DNA of 64,000 nt from Nannocystis sp. (GCA_016712315.1 JADJRG010000029.1:124001-188000), one strand, 5' to 3'; counted from the first letter of the stretch, positions 27,249 through 36,570 are shown. Notes: a model not told the origin generated them from the letters alone. Numbers and translations are program-made.

Positions 27249-28556
27249 ATGTCTGGAGAGACAGGAGGTGCGGTGATGGCTGAGCGGGGCCGAGCGGGGA
27301 CGCGGGGGGTCTTGCAGGCGCTGGGGCCGGGGCTGCTCTTCGCGGGGGCGGCGGTGGGGGTCTCGCACTTGGTGCAGTCGACCCGGGCAGGCGCGGTGTA
27401 CGGGCTGGCGATGCTCGGGCTGGTGGTGGCGGCGAATTTTTTTAAGTACCCGGCGTTCGCGTTCGCGCCGCGCTACGCGGCGGCGACGGGGACCAGCTTG
27501 CTCGAGGCGTATCGCCAGCAGGGGCGCTGGGCGCTGGGGCTGTACGCGCTGGTGACCTTCGGGACGATGTTCACGGTGCAGGCGGCGGTGACGATCGTGG
27601 CGGCTGGGCTGGCGCAGGCGCTGTTCGGCGACTGGCTGGGGGTGCTGAGCTACGCGGCGCTGATCACGGGGTTCTGCGCGCTGGTGACGGTGGTGGGCGG
27701 CTTCGCGGCGCTGGACCGGGTGATGAAGGCGATCGTCGGTGTGCTGACGATCTCGACGCTGGCGGCGACGGCGCTGGTGATCCCGACGTTGCCGTGGGGA
27801 GCGATGCCCTGGTCGATCGGGGCGGGCGGCTGGGATCGCGAGACGATCTTCTTCGCGGCGGCGCTGGTGGGGTGGATGCCGACAGCGCTCGATATCGGGG
27901 TGTGGCACTCGCTGTGGACGCTGGCGCGCCGGCAGCAGACGGGGCACGCGCCGACGATCCGGGAGGTGCTGATCGACTTTGATATCGGCTACGTCGGCAC
28001 CGCGGCGCTGGCGATCTGCTTCGTGCTCCTCGGCGCGGGGGTGTTCTTTGGCCAGGGGGTGGAGCTGGCCGCTTCGCCAGGTGGCTTCGCGAACCAGGTG
28101 ATCGCGCTCTATACGGAGAACCTGGGGGCGTGGAGCCGGCCGATGATCGCGACGGCGGCGTTCGCGGTGATGCTGTCGACCGTGCTGACGGTGACCGATG
28201 GTTTTCCGCGGGCGCTGGCGACCCTGCGCGAGCGGCTGCGCGCGCCTGAGGTGCCGGGGGCGGTGGAGGTGGCGACGCGGACGACCTACAGGGCGGCGCT
28301 CGCGCTCGTCTGTGTGGGCTCGCTGGCGATCTTGGGGGCGTTCCAAGGCGGGCTGCGGGCGCTGGTCGACCTGGCGACGACGCTGTCGTTCTTGACGGCG
28401 CCGGTGTTCTCAGTGCTCAACCACCGGGCCATGCGCTCGCCGGCGATGCCGATCGCGGGCCGTCCGAGCCGCGCGATGATGGGGATGTCGATCGCCGGGA
28501 TCGTCTTTCAGGCGGCCTTCGCGGCCTATTATGTGTGGCTGCGCTTCCTCGCCTGA
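27249..28556 (+). CDS. NRAMP-family-like membrane transporter
   Basis: The 435-residue protein has about 11 hydrophobic helices. The N-terminus (LGPGLLFAGAAVGVSHLVQSTRAGAVYGL) matches NRAMP-family proteins, as do helix 2 (FFKYPAFAFAPRYAAATGTSLLEAYR) and the overall spacing. The metal-site motifs differ from Mn/Fe NRAMPs. DPGN of helix 1 reads GVSH, and the MPH of helix 6 reads MPTALD (VGWMPTALDIGVWHS). The transported ion is therefore open; some NRAMP relatives with altered sites carry Mg or Al. It starts 20 bases after the GpsA-like gene, with GGAG-like bases upstream of the ATG, and probably belongs to that operon. Its stop is 6 bases from a convergent gene. Confidence 0.85.
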   Translation: MSGETGGAVMAERGRAGTRGVLQALGPGLLFAGAAVGVSHLVQSTRAGAVYGLAMLGLVVAANFFKYPAFAFAPRYAAATGTSLLEAYRQQGRWALGLYALVTFGTMFTVQAAVTIVAAGLAQALFGDWLGVLSYAALITGFCALVTVVGGFAALDRVMKAIVGVLTISTLAATALVIPTLPWGAMPWSIGAGGWDRETIFFAAALVGWMPTALDIGVWHSLWTLARRQQTGHAPTIREVLIDFDIGYVGTAALAICFVLLGAGVFFGQGVELAASPGGFANQVIALYTENLGAWSRPMIATAAFAVMLSTVLTVTDGFPRALATLRERLRAPEVPGAVEVATRTTYRAALALVCVGSLAILGAFQGGLRALVDLATTLSFLTAPVFSVLNHRAMRSPAMPIAGRPSRAMMGMSIAGIVFQAAFAAYYVWLRFLA

Positions 28557-28562
28557 GCGCGG

Positions 28563-30029
28563 CTAGAAGCCGATCTTCAGGTGGCCGGCGATCGCGGCGA
28601 TGAAGAGCTTGTAGGTGCCGTTGCCGAGGTCGTAGTCGGAGTCGGTGACGGTGCGGGGGATGATGCCCTGGAGGCGAGCGTCGGCGAGCAAGGCGAGGCG
28701 ATCGCTGACGCGGAGGACGCCGCCGAGGGCGCCGATCAGGCGGTTGCCGTCCGGTGAGGTGGTGTCGACGGTGCTGTTGGGCGAGGCGCTGCTCTGGTAG
28801 CCGAGGGTGGCCGAGAGGAGCAGGCGATCGGTGGGGCGAAAGCGCGCGTTGCCCTCGATCCAGACGGTGTTGCGCCAGTTGCGGGCGAGGTTGACGCTGA
28901 TCGTGTCGCCGATGCCGAGGGCGGGCTGGGCGAGATCCGGCGAGGTGGTCTGGACCTCGAAGGTCTTCACCTCGGAGTAGAGAATGTAGGAGAAGAAACC
29001 ATCGACGCGCCAGCGGTCGTTGATGTCGTAGCCGGCGCCGAGGGTGATCCGCTTGGGGAGCTTGAAGCGGAGGACGGCGTCGCCGGTGACCAGCGGCTTG
29101 AACTGCACGCCCTGGGCCGCGAGGTCCTGCGTGAAGAAGGGATCGTTCATGTCGATCGCGAAGCGGCCCTTGAACTCCATGTTGGAGCTGTGCTGGTAGG
29201 CGAGGCCGAGCTGGAGCTTCTTGGTGGGGTTGACGTTGACGCCGGCGTTGAAGGTGACGCCGTGCGAGAAGGCGCGCTTGAGGGAGATCGGGCGCGAGAG
29301 GACCTCGAGCTCGCGGACCTCGGAGGGGGCGTTGGGGCCGAAGTCGTTGGCCTGGCCGATCGGCGGGTTGGCGAGGCCGGTGCCGAACTCGCCGACGCTG
29401 GCGAAGTCCTGCAGCTTGGAGAGCTCCGCGAAGCCGAGCACGTAGGAGAGACCGGCGCCGACGGAGAAGTAGTCGTTGACGCGCAGGGCGGCGCTGCCGG
29501 TGATGTTGCCGGCGAGGATGAAGGCCTCCTGCACCTGCCACGCCTGCGGGCCGGCCTTGGGGAACTTGAGGGCGGCGGCGGCGGGGGCGTAGGCGCCTGC
29601 CCCGAGGACCAGGCGATTACGGATCACGGGGTAGGCGAAGAAGAGGCCGCCGATCGGCGCGATCGGGTTGGTCTTGACCTGCTCCTGCTGGCCGACCTTG
29701 GTGCTGTCGATCACCGAGGGGTCGATCGGCGACTTGAACTGGAAGGTGTCGGGGGTCTGGTAGGTGCCGCGGTAGTCGCGCTGGTAGCGGATGTCGCCCA
29801 TGATCAGGCCGGCGCCCATGATCAGCTCGCCCTTGCGGAGATAGGCGAGGCTGGCGGGGTTCCAATAGACGGCTGCGGCGTCGCGGTTGACGGGGCCGGA
29901 CTGGCCGGTGCCGATCATCGGCGCGTCGAGGCCGGAGGCGTGGGCCTGGCCGCCGAGGGCGAGGGCAGGCAGGGCCGCCGCGAGGGCGAGGGTGGGGACG
30001 AGGTGTCGCTGACGCGGTCGCACGGGCAT
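28563..30029 (-). CDS. FadL/OmpP1/TodX-type outer-membrane protein
   Basis: The 488-residue protein has a signal peptide ending near residue 32 (LGGQAHAS). The FadL landmarks follow: the GTGQSGPVNRDAAAVYWNPASLAYL hatch-like region, GAGLSYVLGFAELSK, LGLAYQHSSNMEFKGRF, TLGAGYDINDRWRVDGFFSY and a closing strand ending in GHLKIGF with a terminal Phe, as in many barrels. FadL-type proteins let long-chain fatty acids or hydrophobic compounds cross the outer membrane by lateral diffusion. It is the last of four same-strand genes, 128 bases after three related lipoproteins, so they may share a task. The substrate is unknown. Confidence 0.9.
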   Translation of the reverse strand: MPVRPRQRHLVPTLALAAALPALALGGQAHASGLDAPMIGTGQSGPVNRDAAAVYWNPASLAYLRKGELIMGAGLIMGDIRYQRDYRGTYQTPDTFQFKSPIDPSVIDSTKVGQQEQVKTNPIAPIGGLFFAYPVIRNRLVLGAGAYAPAAAALKFPKAGPQAWQVQEAFILAGNITGSAALRVNDYFSVGAGLSYVLGFAELSKLQDFASVGEFGTGLANPPIGQANDFGPNAPSEVRELEVLSRPISLKRAFSHGVTFNAGVNVNPTKKLQLGLAYQHSSNMEFKGRFAIDMNDPFFTQDLAAQGVQFKPLVTGDAVLRFKLPKRITLGAGYDINDRWRVDGFFSYILYSEVKTFEVQTTSPDLAQPALGIGDTISVNLARNWRNTVWIEGNARFRPTDRLLLSATLGYQSSASPNSTVDTTSPDGNRLIGALGGVLRVSDRLALLADARLQGIIPRTVTDSDYDLGNGTYKLFIAAIAGHLKIGF

Positions 30030-30157
30030 GGTTGGATCAGGGGAGGCTTTGGGTGAGCAGGCGCGCGAGGCTGGCGCGATCGTGAGGGTACGTGAGGATA
30101 GGGCCTTCAGGACAGGTCGGAGCGCGACCGACGGCAGCGGGCGCCGCCAGGATCGGC

Positions 30158-31897
30158 TCAGCCGCGGGAGATGTCGAGGCGGATCCGGCTCGGGCCTGGC
30201 TTGTCGCCGACGACGACCTTGTAGCGAGCTCCGGCGTCGTCCTCGAGGTAGAAGGCGTCGCCGGGGGAGATCTTGAGCTTCTCGTGGGTGGTGTCGCCGT
30301 CGATCTCGAGGGTGCTCGAGAGCTTGGTGGTGAGGGCTGGATCGGCGAAGAAGCCGGGGCTCTTGTAGCTGTAGGGGCGCACAGGGGCGGCGTCTGCGTC
30401 CTTGCGGATGTCGACGGCGGTGACGAAGTAGAGGTAGTCGCCCTGGAGCTCGGCGGGGGCCTGGGGGCTTGGTTTGTAGTAATAGAAGTCGGCGTCGCCG
30501 ACCGCGGCGTCGTTGATCCGCTCGGCGACGCTGGCGAGGGCGGAGGGGTCGGCCTCGAAATTCTTCTTGATCTGTTCGAGGATCGCGTCTGTGTCGACGG
30601 GGATCTGGACGTCGCGCAGGGTGAACTCGACGTTGGCCTGCCCCTCCGCGAGGCCGCCGTCGTGCAGGCGCACTTGGGCGACCTCGACCAGGATGTCCCA
30701 GAAATAAGAGGGCGAGGGCGGGTTACCGATGTCCGCGAAGGTCGTGAGCTCGGTCCAGCCGGTCTCGTCGATGCAGGCGCTGAAGGCGAGGGCGTTGGAG
30801 GCGAGCTTGTACTCGTCGCAGTGGGGGGTGATCGCGGCGGTGGTGCGGCGCGCGGACTCGATGATCAGGCGCTCGAACTCCCACGGCGGCAGGTCCCAGA
30901 TCGTGGAATTCCCGGTCGGCGCGGGCTCCTTGGCGTCGCCGCCGGCCAGGAAGAGGGAGTTCTCTCGCACGGTCATGGTGAGCTCTTCGATCACCATCTG
31001 CTCGGCGAGGCCCTCGACGCGGATCCAGTCGGGATCGTCGAAGTCAAACATGGTGTCGACCTGGCTGGCGACGCTGTTGACGCTGGCGACGCTGAGGTCG
31101 CCGAGGTCGACGCCCTTGAACGGGAGCGCGTTGAGGCTGACGCGCACGGCCATGCGGAACTCATCTTCGACGATCGAGATGCCGCGCGCGGCCTTGATGA
31201 AGCCGGGGTGGATCGGGCTCTTGGGATCGTTCGGATCGAGGGGGGCTGGGCCGAAGCGATCGGCGAGCGACTCGAAGTTGGTGGCGAGGTCGCCGAGGGT
31301 CATCGGGATCGAGCCGGGCGCGACGGGGATCGGGCCATCGGGGCCCTCGCGGAATTGGGCGGTGGGGTGCGAGCCGACGAGCAGGTCGAGCAGCACGTCG
31401 CTGATGATGGCGGGCGGGACCAGGTTGTCGGTGACCTCGATCTTCGGGATCGCGGCGAGCACCTTGGCGGGCGGGATGCCGACGGTGCCCGCGAGGCCGA
31501 TCGCCTCCTCTAACTTGGTGCCGACCAACGAGGCGTTGTCGGGGGTCATGTTGAGGAGGTTGCGCATGTTCTTGGCGGCCTGCGGCAGCTCATCGGCGGC
31601 GGCGGGCGGCAGATCGCGGAGCTGCGCGAGCACGGCGTCGAGGGTGTCACCGAGGCCGAAGTCGAGCAGCCACAGCGAGTCGAGGGTGCGCTGGGGCAGG
31701 GCGCGTACGTCGTCGATGGTCATCTCCTCCTCGAAGCCGTCCACGTCGAAGCGGAGGAAGCGCAGCTCGACCGTGCGGACCTCGCCGGGGGTGAGCTGGC
31801 TGGCGGGCGGCGGCTCAGTGACCGTGACCTCCTCGACGCAGGCGGCGCCGGCGAGCAGCAAGGTGAGGAGGGCAGGGGCGAGGCGACGAGGGCGCAT
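30158..31897 (-). CDS. Family lipoprotein, copy 3 of a tandem triplet
   Basis: The protein has 579 residues. The signal ends in the lipobox LLLAGAAC near residue 20, followed by VEEV. It is closely related to the neighbour at 31901-33670: both have ELRFLR near the N-terminus, TPDN motifs, PSYFWD, EVAQVRLHDGGLAEGQ and, near the C-terminus, YFVT, a GFFADP segment and DGDTTHEKLKI. A third, more distant copy lies upstream. There is no recognised domain and no catalytic motif. It is probably an outer-membrane lipoprotein acting outside the cytoplasm. It starts 3 bases after its neighbour, so they share an mRNA, and the FadL-type gene follows 128 bases on. Confidence 0.82.
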   Translation of the reverse strand: MRPRRLAPALLTLLLAGAACVEEVTVTEPPPASQLTPGEVRTVELRFLRFDVDGFEEEMTIDDVRALPQRTLDSLWLLDFGLGDTLDAVLAQLRDLPPAAADELPQAAKNMRNLLNMTPDNASLVGTKLEEAIGLAGTVGIPPAKVLAAIPKIEVTDNLVPPAIISDVLLDLLVGSHPTAQFREGPDGPIPVAPGSIPMTLGDLATNFESLADRFGPAPLDPNDPKSPIHPGFIKAARGISIVEDEFRMAVRVSLNALPFKGVDLGDLSVASVNSVASQVDTMFDFDDPDWIRVEGLAEQMVIEELTMTVRENSLFLAGGDAKEPAPTGNSTIWDLPPWEFERLIIESARRTTAAITPHCDEYKLASNALAFSACIDETGWTELTTFADIGNPPSPSYFWDILVEVAQVRLHDGGLAEGQANVEFTLRDVQIPVDTDAILEQIKKNFEADPSALASVAERINDAAVGDADFYYYKPSPQAPAELQGDYLYFVTAVDIRKDADAAPVRPYSYKSPGFFADPALTTKLSSTLEIDGDTTHEKLKISPGDAFYLEDDAGARYKVVVGDKPGPSRIRLDISRG

Positions 31898-31900
31898 GAG

Positions 31901-33670
31901 CTACTCCAGGCGGGTGATCTCGAGGCTGATCCGGTGCAGGGTGGGCTTGGGCAGGACGACGAGGCGGTAGCGGCGGGCCTCGTCGTCTTGGATGTAGAGG
32001 GTGTCGCCCTCGGTGATCTTGATCTTCTCGTGGGTGACGTCGCCGTCGATCGTCTGGGTGGTCGAGAGCTTCACCGTGAGCTCAGGATCGGCGAAGAAGC
32101 CGATCTTGGTGTAGGCGCTGTAGTCGCGGGCGGGCAGGTTCTGGAGGTCGCGGCGGATGTCGAGCGGGGTGACGAAGTACAGCCAGTCGCCCGGATGGGC
32201 GGGGTCCTGGGGCTGGTAGTAGTAGAAGTCGGGGGCGCCGTCGGCGGTGTCGTTGACGCGCTCGGCGATGTCGATGAGGGCGGCGGGGTTGGCGGCGAAG
32301 TTGTCGCGGATCTGCGCGACCATCTGCTCGGTGGTGACGCCGACCGGCACGTCGCGCAGGGTGAGCTCGACGTCACCTTGCCCTTCGGCCAGGCCGCCAT
32401 CGTGCAGGCGGACCTGCGCGACCTCGAGCAGGACGTCCCAAAAATACGAGGGCGGCGGCGGCGGGGTGTCGAGCAGGACGCTGTCGTCGACGGTGATGGT
32501 GGTCCAGCCGTCGTCGGCGAGGCAGACCTCGACGGCCTCGAGGGGCATCTCGACCTGGCCTTGGGGGCTGTAGACGGTGCACTGCGCGGGGATCTCGGCG
32601 GTGCGCAGGCGGGCGAGGTGGGCGATGAGGTGCTCAAATTGCCAGGGGGGGAGCTGCCAGGCGGGGGAATTACCGAGGGGCGCGGGATCGCGCGCGTCGC
32701 CGCCGGCGATGAAGGTGGGGGCCTCGAAGATCGCCATGGTGAGCTCGGGGATCACGAGGTCGGGGTTCAAACCTTCGATGCTGAGCCAGGTGGGATCGGC
32801 GGGATCAAAGAGCTCCTCGACCTGGCTGTGGATGCTGTTGACGCTGCCGATGGTGGCGTCGGTGAGGTCGACGCCCTTGTAGGGGAGGGCGTTGAGGTCG
32901 ACGCGCACGGTCATGCTGAAGTCGTCGAGGGCGGCCTGGAGGCCCGAGGTGGCCTTGACGAAGCCGGGGTGGCGCGCCGCGCCGGGGTCGGCGGGATCCT
33001 CGGCGGCTGGCCCGAAGGACACAGGCAGGGTCTTGAAGTCGTTGACGACGTCGTTCAGGTAGACAGGGATCGAGTCGGGGGCGACGGGGTAGAGGCCGTC
33101 AGGGTGCGCGGGGGTGACGGGGCCGCGGCGCACTCGGGCGTTGGGGTGGGTGACGATGACGTTGTCGAGGATCGCGCGGGTGGCGAGCTCGGTGGTGATC
33201 GCGGGCTCGTTGCGGCCGACGCCGATCAGATCGCCGAGGATCAGCGCGGGCGGGATGCCGACGGCCTTGCCGACGCCGAGCAGCGGCCCGAGGCTGGTGC
33301 CGTCGAGCACGATGTTGTCGGGGGTCATGGTGAGCAGCTTCCACATGTTGTGGGCCGACGTCGGCAGCGCGTAGGCCTCGTCGGTCGGGGTGGCTTGGAG
33401 CTGCGCGAGGGCGTTGTAGACGAGCGGCTCGGCGTGCAGATCGAGCAGCCAGGTGTTGTCGAGGATCGCCGGCGGGAAGGCCTTGATCTCCTCGAGCCCG
33501 AGGGTGAGGCCGAAGCCCTCGACGTCGGTGCGGAGGAAGCGGAGCTCGACGACGCGGGTCTCTTCGGGCTGCATCGGCGTGGCCGCGGGGGCCTCGACGA
33601 GGGCGACCTCTTCGACGCAGGCGGCGAGCAGGACGAGCGGGAGGGCGAGCAGGGTGAGGTGGCGGTGCAT
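31901..33670 (-). CDS. Family lipoprotein, copy 2 of a tandem triplet
   Basis: The protein has 589 residues. The signal ends in LVLLAAC near residue 17, followed by VEEV. The body repeats the family features: VVELRFLRTDVEGFGLTL, AHNMWKLLTMTPDN, GIPPALILGDLI, HPGFVKAT, VNSIHSQVEELFD, PPWQFEHLIAHLA, PSYFWDVLLEVAQVRLHDGG, YFVTPLDIRRD, GFFADPELTVKL and GDVTHEKIKITEGDTLYIQDD. The near identity with copy 3 in the VRLHDGG segment is also visible in the DNA, so the duplication is fairly recent. The last 120 residues look beta-rich, perhaps a small domain exposed at the surface. There is no known homologue function. Operon neighbours are 3 and 41 bases away. Confidence 0.82.
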   Translation of the reverse strand: MHRHLTLLALPLVLLAACVEEVALVEAPAATPMQPEETRVVELRFLRTDVEGFGLTLGLEEIKAFPPAILDNTWLLDLHAEPLVYNALAQLQATPTDEAYALPTSAHNMWKLLTMTPDNIVLDGTSLGPLLGVGKAVGIPPALILGDLIGVGRNEPAITTELATRAILDNVIVTHPNARVRRGPVTPAHPDGLYPVAPDSIPVYLNDVVNDFKTLPVSFGPAAEDPADPGAARHPGFVKATSGLQAALDDFSMTVRVDLNALPYKGVDLTDATIGSVNSIHSQVEELFDPADPTWLSIEGLNPDLVIPELTMAIFEAPTFIAGGDARDPAPLGNSPAWQLPPWQFEHLIAHLARLRTAEIPAQCTVYSPQGQVEMPLEAVEVCLADDGWTTITVDDSVLLDTPPPPPSYFWDVLLEVAQVRLHDGGLAEGQGDVELTLRDVPVGVTTEQMVAQIRDNFAANPAALIDIAERVNDTADGAPDFYYYQPQDPAHPGDWLYFVTPLDIRRDLQNLPARDYSAYTKIGFFADPELTVKLSTTQTIDGDVTHEKIKITEGDTLYIQDDEARRYRLVVLPKPTLHRISLEITRLE

Positions 33671-33711
33671 GAGTCGGCCAGCGGAGGTGGTGAGGCGGTG
33701 GGAGGCGCGGG

Positions 33712-35682
33712 CTAGAGCTTGCGGGGGTGGGCGACGATCTCGCGCGGATCTTGCGAGGCAGGGACGAAGAACACGACCTCGTAGGTGTCGCCGCGATCGT
33801 CTTGGACGTAGACGGTCGTCTCACCGGGGCTCAGGCGCAGCTTCTCGTGCTCGCTGTCCGCGAGGCCAGGGACGACCGTCTGCGAGATCTTGCAGGGGTC
33901 GCTGAGAGCGGGGCAGTTGAAGAAGCCGGGCCGCGGATAATTGTAGGCGGCGAGCTGATCGGGGGCCTCGGGATCAGGGCGCTTGTCGCTCGGGGCGACG
34001 AAGAAGAGGTGCGGGGCGCCGGCGTCAGGGCCGTCGCCGGCGGCGCGGCGGTAGTAGAAGTCGAGGTGGCTGTTGTTCTTCCAGTACTTGCCGAGGATGA
34101 CGTCGGCGAGCTTGTCCGACTGCTGTTGGAGCGAGGGGCGGATCTGCTCGATCATCTGCTCGGCGGTGAGGCCGATCTTGACGCCCTTGAGCTGGAAGAC
34201 GGGGTTCAGGGCGCCCTCGGGGATGTCATTCGGGTCGTTCGGCGCGGCGTCCCCGTTCACGTCGTGGAGGGCGACCTGGGCGATCCCGAGGAAGAGCTCC
34301 CAGATGAACTGGGGCGGCGGCACCGGCTCGTCGTAGGCGCGGAAGGCGCTCCAGCCGACGGGGCCGGGTGGGAACTCGGGCGGGCGGAGCTGCCCCGCGT
34401 CCGCGACCGGGCCGATCCAGATGCCGGCCTGACACTTGGTCTTGTTGTAGTTGAAGATCAAACACTTCTCGTACGCGAGCTCGGCGAAGGCGACGAGCGC
34501 GGCGCGGGCGACGATGTGCTCGATGAGGTAGGGGGCGAAGTCCCAGATCTTGCCGGGGACGGGCGCGCCGTCCTTGATCTCGCCGGACTCGGTCATCCAC
34601 TGCGCGGGGAAATTGCCGGTGCAGGCGCCGTGGTCCTCGCAGGAGTCGATCCAGCCGTCGTGCTCGATGATGCCGAAGCCCATGTCGACGGCGGGCTCAG
34701 GGGCGATGCCGACGATCTCGAGCTTCTTCGGGTCGAGGAAGTCGAAGGTGAGGATCGAGCCGCCTTCGACGACGAACATGTCGCCGCCCCCCTCGGAGAG
34801 GTCGATGCCGTCGACCCAGCGGAGGTTGGACTCGGCGATGACCTTCATCTTGAAGTCAGGGGTGAGGGCGTCGCTGCTGGTGGGGATCTTGGGATCAAGG
34901 ACGCCCGGGTGGCCGCCGACCGGGCCGAAGCGCTCGGCGAGCGGGGCCATGTCGTTGGCGGCGTCCCAGAGGGTGATCGGCAGGCGACCCTCGATGTTGT
35001 TGACGTTGGGGTGGCTGGCGAGCAGGGTCTGGCGCAGGGCGGTGGCGAGCTGCGCGAGGGACAGGAAGGTGTCGGTCTCTTTGATCCCGAGGGTGGCCGC
35101 GAGCACCTTGGAGAACTTGAGGTTGGGATCGTTGATCTGCGCGAGCACGTTGTACATCGGCTCGAGCGAGGTGCCCTTGATCGCGGCGTTGGCGGGGGTC
35201 ATCGTCAACATCCGCACCATCGAGAACTCGGAGCTGCTCTTCCACTGCGTGCCGAAGCTCTTGCCCAGCTCGGTGAGGCCGCAGTTGTGCTTGGGATCGG
35301 CGCTGTTGTTCTTCCACTGGGTGCCGCAGGCGCCCTGGATCGCGGCGAGGGCGTTGAGCAGCATCGGCTGGGTGTCGACCTCGAGGAGCACGAGATCGCG
35401 GGCGGCGGCCTCGCCGAACACCTCGAGGCTCTTCTCTTTGTCCATCTCGAGGACGACGGGGGGGACCGGATCGTCGTCGATGCGGAGGAAATAACGGGGC
35501 GCGGCGCTCGTTGGCGCGCCGGTGGTGCCGGTCTCGGAGTCGCTGGATTCGCCGGTGTTGGCGCCGGTCGCGTCGGTGGTGGAGGCGTCGGTGGTGGAGG
35601 CGTCCGTGGCGGTGGCTGCGTCGTCGCCCGCGCACGCGAGCATGAGGGCGAGCGGCAGGGCGGGGAGGGCGAGGCGGTGCAT
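33712..35682 (-). CDS. Family lipoprotein, copy 1 (divergent) of a tandem triplet
   Basis: The protein has 656 residues from the ATG at 35682, with GGAG about 8 bases upstream. The lipobox LMLAC near residue 16 is followed by AGDDAA and a Thr/Ser/Asp linker to about 65, absent in copies 2 and 3. Family features persist in weaker form: YFLRIDDDPVPP, MLTMTPANAAIKGTSLEP, PQFIWELFLGIAQVALHDVNGD, DFYYRR, HLFFVAPSDKRPD, GFFNCPALSDPCK and SEHEKLRLSPGETTVYVQDD. Extra insertions bring Cys pairs (CEDHGACTG, NCPALSDPC). The gene heads the four-gene minus-strand run that ends with the FadL-type barrel. Function is unknown. Confidence 0.82.
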   Translation of the reverse strand: MHRLALPALPLALMLACAGDDAATATDASTTDASTTDATGANTGESSDSETGTTGAPTSAAPRYFLRIDDDPVPPVVLEMDKEKSLEVFGEAAARDLVLLEVDTQPMLLNALAAIQGACGTQWKNNSADPKHNCGLTELGKSFGTQWKSSSEFSMVRMLTMTPANAAIKGTSLEPMYNVLAQINDPNLKFSKVLAATLGIKETDTFLSLAQLATALRQTLLASHPNVNNIEGRLPITLWDAANDMAPLAERFGPVGGHPGVLDPKIPTSSDALTPDFKMKVIAESNLRWVDGIDLSEGGGDMFVVEGGSILTFDFLDPKKLEIVGIAPEPAVDMGFGIIEHDGWIDSCEDHGACTGNFPAQWMTESGEIKDGAPVPGKIWDFAPYLIEHIVARAALVAFAELAYEKCLIFNYNKTKCQAGIWIGPVADAGQLRPPEFPPGPVGWSAFRAYDEPVPPPQFIWELFLGIAQVALHDVNGDAAPNDPNDIPEGALNPVFQLKGVKIGLTAEQMIEQIRPSLQQQSDKLADVILGKYWKNNSHLDFYYRRAAGDGPDAGAPHLFFVAPSDKRPDPEAPDQLAAYNYPRPGFFNCPALSDPCKISQTVVPGLADSEHEKLRLSPGETTVYVQDDRGDTYEVVFFVPASQDPREIVAHPRKL

Positions 35683-35854
35683 CGTACGGGCTCCGATCAC
35701 GTGGCGTACTCCAAGAGGCGAGGCTATCACAGGGCCGCGGCGCACCGGGAGGGTTTTGCGCGAGAGCGCTCGGGTGGGGGCGGGAGGCGACGGCGCGCTG
35801 CGGCGTGCCGCGGCAGCAGGCTCAGGGGGTCGCTCATCGCCCTGGACTCGCTGG

Positions 35855-35860
35855 TATGCT
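35855..35860 (+). promoter_or_regulatory. Putative -10 hexamer TATGCT
   Basis: TATGCT ends 6 bases before the GTG at 35867 and is the main reason that start was chosen, together with the signal-peptide-like N-terminus. Confidence 0.45.
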
Positions 35861-35866
35861 GGGCCG

Positions 35867-36562
35867 GTGTCGCAAGCTCGATGGCTGCTTTGTGGGGCGT
35901 TGGTGATCGCAGGCGAGGGGACGGCTGTCGCGCTTGAGCCGGCCGCCGAGGGCGAGCCGGCCGCGGTGGAGGCCGCGGGAGAAGCCGAGGCGGAGGCGGC
36001 GACGGGAGCTCCGGCGCCAGCAGCCGCGTCCGCGCCGGCCGCCGTGACCGAGGCCGCGCCGATGGTCGAGGTGACGCCGCGAGAGAAGCATGTCCGCCAC
36101 GATTGGTACGTGGGGTTCGGCTTCGGGGCTGGGGTGGGCCTCGATACGGTGCCCGGGAGCGGGCGGGCGGTCGGCGGCGGCGGCGGCGGCTTCTTGCACG
36201 CAGGCGGCCGGATCCGCGACTCGCTGGCGATCGGGGCGCGGCTGTTCTCGAGCAGCGCCCGTGATCTGGGATCGTCAGGGGCGATGATCGAGGCGCTGTT
36301 CTTCCCGCTGGCGAAGCGCGACAAGGGGCTGCGGATCAGCGGCGGGCTCGGGCCTGGGGTGGTGTATGCGCTGAGCCAACAGGCGGCGCCGCCGGGGGAG
36401 CGGACGACCGCGCCGGCGCTGAGCCTGGCCGGCGAGATCGGCTACGACCTGTGGGTGCTGCGCCGCTTCAACGTGGGGTTTGATCTGTGGACGATCGGGG
36501 CGCTGAGCGGGCGCGGGCGGCTGGCGACGATCGGCCTGGGGCTGTCGTTCAACTGGTATTGA
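35867..36562 (+). CDS. Secreted, probable outer-membrane beta-barrel protein
   Basis: The protein has 231 residues from the GTG at 35867. The first 22 residues form a signal peptide (WLLCGALVIAGEGTAVA). About 50 Ala/Glu/Pro-rich residues follow. From about 70 on, alternating hydrophobic strands rich in Gly and aromatic residues (WYVGFGFGAGVGLDTVPG; GGFLHAGGRIRDSLAIGARLFSS; RFNVGFDLWTIGALSGRGRLATIGLGLSFNWY) suggest a small barrel, ending in an aromatic residue as OmpA-type barrels do. No family was recognised. It is divergent from the lipoprotein triplet and convergent with the YihY gene (8-base gap). Confidence 0.7.
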   Translation: MSQARWLLCGALVIAGEGTAVALEPAAEGEPAAVEAAGEAEAEAATGAPAPAAASAPAAVTEAAPMVEVTPREKHVRHDWYVGFGFGAGVGLDTVPGSGRAVGGGGGGFLHAGGRIRDSLAIGARLFSSSARDLGSSGAMIEALFFPLAKRDKGLRISGGLGPGVVYALSQQAAPPGERTTAPALSLAGEIGYDLWVLRRFNVGFDLWTIGALSGRGRLATIGLGLSFNWY

Positions 36563-36570
36563 GCGGCGAC

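Noticed and set aside
30030..30157. Weak inverted repeat GGTCG...CGACC before the FadL gene considered as a terminator.
   Set aside because: A 5-bp stem with no T-run in GC-rich DNA is not distinguishable from chance.
33727..35937. A plus-strand open frame of 736 codons opposite the lipoprotein copy 1.
   Set aside because: Gly/Val/Asp/Leu-rich shadow of a lipoprotein gene with clear paralogues.
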